From NCBI RefSeq assembly GCF_000427335.1, contig NZ_ATMR01000095.1, positions 142,123-206,122 on the forward strand: DNA of 64,000 nt, in the 5' to 3' direction. Each line of letters opens with the position of its first letter. Positions within the stretch are counted from its first letter, which is position 1. The notes under the pieces are model-generated. The model saw nothing but the letters and a program-made list of their open reading frames with translations, was not told the origin of the DNA and searched no databases. Shown in pieces: positions 57,776-64,000 of the stretch. Both the position numbers and the translations under genes were made by a program. The DNA comes from Winogradskyella psychrotolerans RS-3. Lineage in GTDB: Bacteria > Bacteroidota > Bacteroidia > Flavobacteriales > Flavobacteriaceae.

Positions 57776-59689
57776 TTAATTGTTCTTTAAAGCATAGTTA
57801 GAGTAGTTCTTTTTGTCCTTTTTAAGTGATTTTACAGTCGGCATTTCAGGGTAACTAACTAAGAAATTATGCGTATCAATAACATTGATAATGTAATGTG
57901 TTGTCCCCTTTGGTAAATTAGCTGTGATTGTGCCGTCAGCGTTTATTTTAGCATCAGCTTTAAACCATTCTTCATAACGATGTCCGCCATTGGTTGTATA
58001 AATTAAATTAGCGGTTACCACCTTAGCTCCATTTTCTTTGAATTTAAAAGTCACTTGGTTATTATCTTTTGATGCAGATATCACAGTCGGAACCGTTTCT
58101 TTATGCTCCATCTCACTTTTATAATACGGATTATACGATGGATAACTGGCCTTCATTTCGGTTAAAATAGAAGTCAACTGCGCGTTCATTTCCTTAATTT
58201 TTTCAGGATTTGATGTTGCTAAATTATTGGCCTCTTCAATATCTGCACGTTCTGCGACTCCATTATTGGTGGCATATAATTTGTATAACTCAAATTCTGG
58301 TGTCTTAGAATTATTTTTATAATCATAATTTCTAATAAATTTATAATCACCTACACGCAACGTACTTTGGTATGACGCATGTGGAAAATGCCACATCATC
58401 GTCGTTCTTTCGTTACCATTATTATCTAAAACCAATTTAGAATCGGTAGGATCTTCTAGCAACAATGTCGATAAATCTGCACCATCTAAATGCTTATCCT
58501 TAGGTTTTTCTATATCTAATAAAGACAAAATGGTTGGGTAAAAATCGAGTCCATTAACCACAACATCAGACTCCACTCCTTTCTTAATTCCAGGTCCTGA
58601 TATTAATAAAGGTACTCTCGTTCCTCCTTCTTTAGCATTTATCTTTCCTTTATCTAAAGGATAATTATCGGTTACCACATCACCATGCGCGTTTTCCATA
58701 CCTCCGTTATCTGAAGTAAAAATAATATAGGTGTTTTCACTTAATTTATGTCCAGGCCATCGGGGATCATCAGTGGTTTCTAAATAATCGAAAACTTGTC
58801 CTACATAATAATCTAACATCTCTACCATTGCGGCATAATATGGATTGTTCTGCCCTTTTACATCCCAATGGTTAGGATCTGTTGGAAAAGGCACGCCCAA
58901 TTTTTCACAATATTTTTCTAAAAGCGCTTTACTTCTTGTGTGAATTGGTGCGTGGACTAAAAACGTTGCATAGTACAAGAAAAACGGATCTTGTTTATTC
59001 TCCTTTAAAAAATTTAAAGCATCCTGACTATTTTGATGAAAAGGAAACCCATTCTCATCTAATCGGAACGGATCATCTGCTTTAGTCGTTGCAAAATCGG
59101 TTAAGCGATGCGGTTTTTGTGGACTAGTTGCGCCACGATCTGCAGTAGACACATCAAACCCTTGATCTGTTGGTTGTGGAAAAGCAAAGTGATTAATAGC
59201 CATATGCCATTTTCCGGTATGTCCTGTAGTGTAACCTTTTTGCTGTAATACTCTCGCTAGAGTCATTTCGTTTTCGGGCATACGACCGCTATACCACGGA
59301 TCTATAATACGTTGCGAATTTTTATTACCATAAACCGTAGGAGGTGCACCACCTACCACGTGTGTCTTTTGGGCTCTTGCCGGATGCGTTCCGCTCATAA
59401 TTGCACATCGACTGGGAGCACACGTCGGAGCCGGAGAGTACGCTTGCCAAAACTGAACCCCTTTTTTTGCTAAAGCGTCTAGGTTTGGGGTTTCGTAAGG
59501 AGATGGTTCGTCAATATCATAAACCTTTACATCTTGCCATCCTAAATCATCTGTAAGTAATAAAATAACATTAGGTTCTGGTCTATCGGTAGCCTGTATT
59601 TTTTGATTGACTACTTTTGAGTTTTGTGCCGTACAGTTAAAACATAAAACACCAGCAACCACATAGGTGATAAAATCTTTATACTTCAT
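57776..59689 (-). CDS. S1-family sulfatase, long form, lipoprotein
   Basis: A 637-aa sulfatase with lipobox CFNC. Motifs: LTDDLGWQDVKVYD (about 45-58), CAPSR with Cys90, GKWHMA (Ala after His-Met), TSDNGGM. The C-terminal beta domain (about 530-637) has HYIINVIDTHNFLVSYPEMP. Closest in-window relative is 48121. It stands alone on the minus strand; neither the shared promoter nor a terminator is clear around it. Confidence 0.93.
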   Translation of the reverse strand: MKYKDFITYVVAGVLCFNCTAQNSKVVNQKIQATDRPEPNVILLLTDDLGWQDVKVYDIDEPSPYETPNLDALAKKGVQFWQAYSPAPTCAPSRCAIMSGTHPARAQKTHVVGGAPPTVYGNKNSQRIIDPWYSGRMPENEMTLARVLQQKGYTTGHTGKWHMAINHFAFPQPTDQGFDVSTADRGATSPQKPHRLTDFATTKADDPFRLDENGFPFHQNSQDALNFLKENKQDPFFLYYATFLVHAPIHTRSKALLEKYCEKLGVPFPTDPNHWDVKGQNNPYYAAMVEMLDYYVGQVFDYLETTDDPRWPGHKLSENTYIIFTSDNGGMENAHGDVVTDNYPLDKGKINAKEGGTRVPLLISGPGIKKGVESDVVVNGLDFYPTILSLLDIEKPKDKHLDGADLSTLLLEDPTDSKLVLDNNGNERTTMMWHFPHASYQSTLRVGDYKFIRNYDYKNNSKTPEFELYKLYATNNGVAERADIEEANNLATSNPEKIKEMNAQLTSILTEMKASYPSYNPYYKSEMEHKETVPTVISASKDNNQVTFKFKENGAKVVTANLIYTTNGGHRYEEWFKADAKINADGTITANLPKGTTHYIINVIDTHNFLVSYPEMPTVKSLKKDKKNYSNYALKNN

Positions 59690-60063
59690 TTCAATTTTAT
59701 TAAATTCTGGCTTTACTCTTAAAAGCCTTCTGACTTATACATTTCTAAATTATTACGCTTTTAAGAATCCACTTTACAACGTTTTAATGCTTCCGCTAAA
59801 TAACAAAATTATAAAACTATACTATATCTGATATTGCTTTAAATGTTGCTTTAATCCATCAATTCATCATTTTACCAAAATTTGAAGCACCGAACACAAA
59901 CAATACCTTTTTGAATTACTAAAAATGAAATAATGGTGCTTTTACAATCTTATCGGTCTCAATATTAGGATATAATAGTTGAGATGGATTACAGTAAGAA
60001 GCTGATGGATTAGAGAAACTATAATAATAGACTACTAATTACCTTTATAAAAAATAAAAACGC
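59690..60063. other. Divergent intergenic region
   Basis: This 374-base gap lies between a minus-strand sulfatase and the plus-strand T9SS hydrolase. The shared promoter element serving the latter is at 59993-60047. TTGCTTTAA occurs twice, at 59834 and 59846, 12 bp apart, with no known role. I found no fitting promoter for the sulfatase side. Confidence 0.55.
59993..60047 (+). promoter_or_regulatory. Shared 55-bp promoter element, second T9SS hydrolase
   Basis: Half-site 1 AGTAA at 59993, box ATTAGAGAAA at 60009 (half-site 2 AGAAA at 60014), -7 box TACCTTTA at 60040-60047, 24 bases before the ATG at 60064. The box equals that at 33128 base for base. Confidence 0.65.
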
Positions 60064-61989
60064 ATGATTAATAAAATTAATTTAATAGTTCTATTTTCAA
60101 TTCTCTGCTTGAGCTCTATTACGGCGCAACAAACTTGGTATGAGAATTCAAGTAGTATCCAAAACATTCATTTTAATACTGCTACAGGAGGTACATTTAT
60201 AACAAATGAAGCAAACCTGGAAATAAACGGCTTAAACTTAAACACTACAGTTTCTAAATTTATAAGAAATGGGGAGGCCAACCCTACCATCAGTTTTGAT
60301 TTAACGAATCCTATTACAGATTTATCTTCCTATACTATTTCTTTAAAAGCATATACAACTTTAGCAACCTCAGCTTTTAACTCCACAAATAATAGCATTC
60401 GATTGTCTTTAAGAAACTCTAGCCTTGGAGCTTCGGCTGTTACTTTTGATCAATCATTATTTACAGAAGGAGACACATGGGAATCTTTTACTTTCAATTT
60501 TGACGGTATAACCATTCCGACTGCGGTTATTTTAGCAGGAGGTTATGACCAAATAGTTATAGAATTAGCTTCTGAAAATGAAACAGCATTAACCTCAACC
60601 TATTACATTGATACTATTTCAGGATATTCTGAACAAACCGTACCACTAGCCGCAATTCTATCCGGATCTTGGGGTGTAAGATTTAATTTACATGGTGGTA
60701 TTAGATTAGATAATGACAGCGATTATGACTGGATTGGTGGTGCGCAGGAGATTGTAGATAATTTACCAGCTGTAGGGCATATTATTACCAATTTTACACA
60801 TCCAGCACATGGTTACTTTTATACTTTAAGAGATAATCCTTATGTAGATATTGCTAATGAAATTCACCCTGGCATGGTGCCTTCGTTAGAAAATGAGCAA
60901 ATCATACTCGATGTTATTGATGTTTTTAAGAATGCAGGAAAAAAAGTAATTCTCTATGTAAATGGAGCAGGACCATCAAGAATTCAAGGTAATGTTGATG
61001 CCACCGAAGCAGGAATTGTCGTTGGATGGGAAAATTATTACACTACTAATTTTGCTGGAGATGAAGGTCTAGCATGGCAAACTTTAGCTAGAGGCTTTTT
61101 TGAACGATTTAACGGATTGGTTGATGGGTATTGGATAGATAATGTTTCTAATTTACCAGGCGATTTAAATGCTTTTATCGCTATGATTAGAGAAGTTGAT
61201 CCAGATGCGGCTATTGCTACCAATATAACCAAATCGTATGTAAAAGATGAGAATGGTGATAATATATATGTAGACTCAGATGCAACGGATGATGAAGACC
61301 CTACAGATTATAAAGTGTTCTTTTTAGAAGCTAATGATCCTTATATGGATTTTACAGCTGGCCATCCTACACCATTAGGACAAGGAGCACCACCAAACTC
61401 TTGGGCCTATGAAGAGTTTTCTTTTCCTTTGATTACTGAAAACCCTTGGTCTTCTTATGATGGTAGTAAACTAGCATTAAAACATTATTTTGCACCTATT
61501 AGACAACGATGGAGTGTTGCTAGTACAGATTTAATTTTTGAAGCTGAACAAGCTTACCGTTTTATAAGAACGTTTACAGATGCAGGTGCAACGATTACTT
61601 GGAGTACAACTATTACCGATGGTTTAATTACGGATGATGAAATGGCTATAATGCAAGACTTAAATGATAGAATGATGCAGTTTCCAAAACCAGATTACGA
61701 ACCCTATGTGAGACCAGAAGGAGCTTTCTTAGTAGGAGAAACATTAAGTATTGACTCTAATGAAGATTTTAATAAGCTTACTTTATTTCCAAATCCTGTA
61801 AAGCAAAATTTTAGATTATCAAAAGAAATCGCTTCTGCAATTATTTATAACACTACAGGACAGAAAGTTTTAGAATTTAAAAGCCATCAAGCGTCTTTTG
61901 ATGTTTCACTACTAAATAAAGGAGTTTATTTTCTAAAAGCGTATTCAGAACATAGTAAAATTCAACTTTTCAAATTTATAAAACAATAA
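60064..61989 (+). CDS. T9SS-secreted putative glycan hydrolase (paralog 2 of 2)
   Basis: A 641-aa protein, signal peptide ending SSITAQ. Same plan as 44458: N-terminal beta-sandwich module (about 22-190; starts WYENSSSIQNI, ends YYIDTISG), a barrel-like middle (about 200-565) with KKVILYVNGAG, DGYWIDN (Asp359), FFLEAND (Glu422) and GQGAPPNSWAYEEF (Glu450, Glu451), and YVRPEGAFLVGE, then a T9SS sorting domain (LFPNPVKQNFRL ... GVYFLKAYS). The two paralogs keep the acidic strand ends, which marks them as candidate catalytic residues. I do not recognise a named GH family; an endo-acting fucan hydrolase is a guess from context. Confidence 0.72.
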   Translation: MINKINLIVLFSILCLSSITAQQTWYENSSSIQNIHFNTATGGTFITNEANLEINGLNLNTTVSKFIRNGEANPTISFDLTNPITDLSSYTISLKAYTTLATSAFNSTNNSIRLSLRNSSLGASAVTFDQSLFTEGDTWESFTFNFDGITIPTAVILAGGYDQIVIELASENETALTSTYYIDTISGYSEQTVPLAAILSGSWGVRFNLHGGIRLDNDSDYDWIGGAQEIVDNLPAVGHIITNFTHPAHGYFYTLRDNPYVDIANEIHPGMVPSLENEQIILDVIDVFKNAGKKVILYVNGAGPSRIQGNVDATEAGIVVGWENYYTTNFAGDEGLAWQTLARGFFERFNGLVDGYWIDNVSNLPGDLNAFIAMIREVDPDAAIATNITKSYVKDENGDNIYVDSDATDDEDPTDYKVFFLEANDPYMDFTAGHPTPLGQGAPPNSWAYEEFSFPLITENPWSSYDGSKLALKHYFAPIRQRWSVASTDLIFEAEQAYRFIRTFTDAGATITWSTTITDGLITDDEMAIMQDLNDRMMQFPKPDYEPYVRPEGAFLVGETLSIDSNEDFNKLTLFPNPVKQNFRLSKEIASAIIYNTTGQKVLEFKSHQASFDVSLLNKGVYFLKAYSEHSKIQLFKFIKQ

Positions 61990-62052
61990 AGATGTAGTCC
62001 ATATTAATAAAAATAACATTAAATTTTAACATACATAAACCTCCCTCATAAT

Positions 62053-63960
62053 ATGAAAAACAAATTAGTTAAAGTAAGAGACGTACGTCATAGAAATATT
62101 GTTTTTTATGCGTTAATTATGGTCTCTTTTTCTTACGCACAAGTTGGTGTTGGTAACACAGATCCAAAAGCCTCTCTCGATATTACCGCATCTAACCAAG
62201 CGACACCTTCTAATACAGATGGTATATTAATTCCTAGACTAGATGATTTTCCAACAACAGATCCTACTGCCGATCAGCAAGGCATGTTAATATATCTTAC
62301 AACACCTGCTGGAGCAAAAGGTTTTTATCACTGGGATCAAACCACAACAAGTTGGATTAGGCTTTCAAGCATTGAAAAACTAAATGACCTTTCTGATGCA
62401 AAATCTGATGTCGATGGCTCTCAAGATGGTTCTTCTATTTTTATTGGTATAGATGCTGGTGTAAATGATGATGCCACTGACAATAATAATGTTGGCGTAG
62501 GTTATAAATCATTAGAATTGAATGTCGATGGGAATCATAATTCTGCTTTCGGTTATGCCACTTTATCAAAAAGTACTGGGAGTAATAACTCGGCTTTTGG
62601 ATTTTCAGCATTAGAAAATAATACCTTAGGAGTAGGAAATTCCGCTTTCGGAAAAAGAGCTTTAGAAGCAAACACTATTGCAAATCAAAACACAGCGATG
62701 GGTGCGGATGCCTTAAGAAAAAACACAGGTAGTACTAATACAGCAATTGGAAACGGTGCTATGTTTGAAAATACGATAGGTTCAGACAACGTAGCAGTAG
62801 GTAATTTGGCTTTGACCTCTAATAAAACTGGAAACGGCAATACAGCAGTTGGTACCGCAGCTTTAAATAGTAATACAGCAGATCAAACTACTGCGGTAGG
62901 TTATCATGCTTTGTATAAAAACCTAGACGGAACGAATAATACAGGTGTAGGTTACGAAGCACTAAATGAAAATGTTAATGGTAGCAATAATTCTGCATTT
63001 GGTTATGGGGCGCTTAAATCTAACACAAGCGGTAATAATTCCGCATTTGGATCCAATGCTTTAGGTCTTGTTACATCTGGAGTTAATAATGTCGCTGTGG
63101 GTACCTTCTCAGGAAGTCAACTTATTACTGGTGGCTCCAATGTATTTGTTGGTCATAATTCTGGTCGAAGTGCTACTGGCGATGAGAATGTGTTTATCGG
63201 TAAAAATACAGGTCGAAATACTACAGGTAGCTCTAACGTTTTTATTGGTAATAATGCGGGCTTAGATAGTAGTTTTGGCTCAGCTGAGAATACGTTGGTC
63301 ATTCAAAATTCAAGCAGTGATACACCACTAATTTACGGGGAGTTTAATAACAACATATTTAGAGTAAACGGAGAGGTACAAGTAGCAGATCCTAGTGATA
63401 CTGGTTATGCATTCCCAAAAGTAGATGGTACTGCAAATCAAATTTTAGTTACAGATGGTGCTGGTCAGTTAACATTTGAGGATCAACAAACCATACCTGT
63501 TGTGGCAGATGTTTCTACGTTTTCTTTAATTACGACAACATTCGACCCGGCTGGTGCAGCTCAAACGATAGCAGGAGGAACACCATGGGTAAAAATCAAT
63601 TTTAATAATGTCACTCTAAACGCAACAGGTTCTACCGAGCTTAGTTCTGGCAGTCAATTTATTGCCAGTACTGCTGGATTCTATAGAATAAACGCGAGCT
63701 ATCATACTGATAATTCACAAGCTAATACAGAATACTTTGGAATTGCAGTTGTTAAAAATGGTACTAATTTTGTTCAAGAGTTTTCTGCAAATCACTATAA
63801 CAATGCAACAAATCCAAGCCAAGTTGCTAGACAAATATCGTCAGTAGTAGAATTAACGATTGGAGACACTATAGAAATCCAGGCTCAGAGTTCTGCTGCC
63901 GGCGCAGTAATTGACAAGTTTACTGGCAAAACATATTTTACAATTGAACGTATTAGATAG
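62053..63960 (+). CDS. YadA-head-repeat protein with C1q-like domain
   Basis: A 635-aa secreted protein, signal peptide ending SFSYAQ. The N-terminal part (about 35-120, VGVGNTDPKASLDI ... GFYHWDQTTTSWIRL) is the leader found in many flavobacterial repeat proteins. Residues about 145-425 are head repeats of the trimeric adhesin type, about 14-24 residues each, with the recurring pattern N-(S/T)A-(F/V)G-xx-AL. Residues about 490-635 form a C1q/TNF-like jelly roll (STAGFYRINASYHT ... GDTIEIQAQSS). It is probably a trimeric surface or extracellular fibre; a glycan- or particle-binding role is inferred. No T9SS domain. It starts 63 bases after the hydrolase and may be co-transcribed. Confidence 0.8.
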   Translation: MKNKLVKVRDVRHRNIVFYALIMVSFSYAQVGVGNTDPKASLDITASNQATPSNTDGILIPRLDDFPTTDPTADQQGMLIYLTTPAGAKGFYHWDQTTTSWIRLSSIEKLNDLSDAKSDVDGSQDGSSIFIGIDAGVNDDATDNNNVGVGYKSLELNVDGNHNSAFGYATLSKSTGSNNSAFGFSALENNTLGVGNSAFGKRALEANTIANQNTAMGADALRKNTGSTNTAIGNGAMFENTIGSDNVAVGNLALTSNKTGNGNTAVGTAALNSNTADQTTAVGYHALYKNLDGTNNTGVGYEALNENVNGSNNSAFGYGALKSNTSGNNSAFGSNALGLVTSGVNNVAVGTFSGSQLITGGSNVFVGHNSGRSATGDENVFIGKNTGRNTTGSSNVFIGNNAGLDSSFGSAENTLVIQNSSSDTPLIYGEFNNNIFRVNGEVQVADPSDTGYAFPKVDGTANQILVTDGAGQLTFEDQQTIPVVADVSTFSLITTTFDPAGAAQTIAGGTPWVKINFNNVTLNATGSTELSSGSQFIASTAGFYRINASYHTDNSQANTEYFGIAVVKNGTNFVQEFSANHYNNATNPSQVARQISSVVELTIGDTIEIQAQSSAAGAVIDKFTGKTYFTIERIR

Positions 63961-64000
63961 ACAGATTTATAAACCTTTAGGAAAAATTAAACATAAAAAA

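Noticed and set aside
59834..59854. TTGCTTTAA direct repeat as a promoter element for the minus-strand sulfatase at 57776
   Set aside because: The repeat spacing is 12 bp, not 21, and it is about 145 bases from the start codon without a fitting -7 box.
62480..63290. Tandem DNA repeats or a CRISPR array
   Set aside because: The periodic signal is the protein repeat of the adhesin-head domain; units vary in DNA sequence and length, with no constant repeat and spacer.
1..64000. Transposons, tRNA or rRNA genes
   Set aside because: I found no transposase, inverted-repeat-bounded element or RNA gene in the window.

Overview
The window looks like a marine Bacteroidetes of the family Flavobacteriaceae. 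The DNA is AT-rich, -7 promoter boxes fit TANNTTTG, there are many Ala-Gln and Cys-type (lipoprotein) signal peptides, several proteins carry type IX secretion (T9SS) C-terminal sorting domains, and two proteins are TonB-linked outer-membrane barrels. Genus cannot be fixed from sequence alone.

Almost all of the 64 kb is one large locus for breaking down a sulfated, fucose-containing polysaccharide (sulfated fucan/fucoidan-like; substrate inferred). It holds 16 S1-type sulfatases, all with a Cys-type formylglycine motif, three GH29 alpha-L-fucosidase-like enzymes, one GH95-like enzyme, three paralogous unclassified TIM-barrel-like hydrolases, two T9SS-secreted putative hydrolases of another type, two esterase-like alpha/beta hydrolases, binding-module proteins, and accessory genes (ApbE, YceI-like, FGE-like, Gfo/Idh/MocA oxidoreductase, DUF1080-like).

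Layout: 1-7861 is a minus-strand operon (TonB receptor, GH29, putative glycosidase, sulfatase, partial lipoprotein). 8078-26060 is a long plus-strand operon of GH29, putative glycosidases, sulfatases and esterases. 26155-30941 has the GH95-like enzyme, a sulfatase and a histidine phosphatase. 31261-32949 is a lone lipoprotein with binding-type modules, followed by a terminator. 33193-44211 holds sulfatases plus the DUF1080/ApbE/YceI/FGE-like/oxidoreductase block. 44458-49986 has a T9SS hydrolase and two sulfatases, then a terminator. 50244-52817 is a sulfatase fused to a binding module and T9SS tail. 52846-59689 is minus-strand: outer-membrane barrel, two small T9SS module proteins and a sulfatase. 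60064-63960 is plus-strand: the second T9SS hydrolase and a YadA-head/C1q-like protein. No SusC/SusD pair is present.

The most striking structure is regulatory. Eight promoters share a 55-bp element of fixed geometry: an AGYAA-like half-site, a second AG(A/C)AA-like half-site exactly 21 bp downstream, then a TANNTTTR-like -7 box exactly 26 bp after that. Two further promoters carry a close variant and one a weak match. It precedes nearly every predicted transcription unit, so one regulator, plausibly with an AraC-type DNA-binding domain, probably switches on the whole locus.

Six genes are broken by what look like single-base losses in short A/T homopolymers (seven clear sites plus one at a gene 3' end, making seven genes in all). 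One uniform error type suggests base-calling errors rather than real decay.
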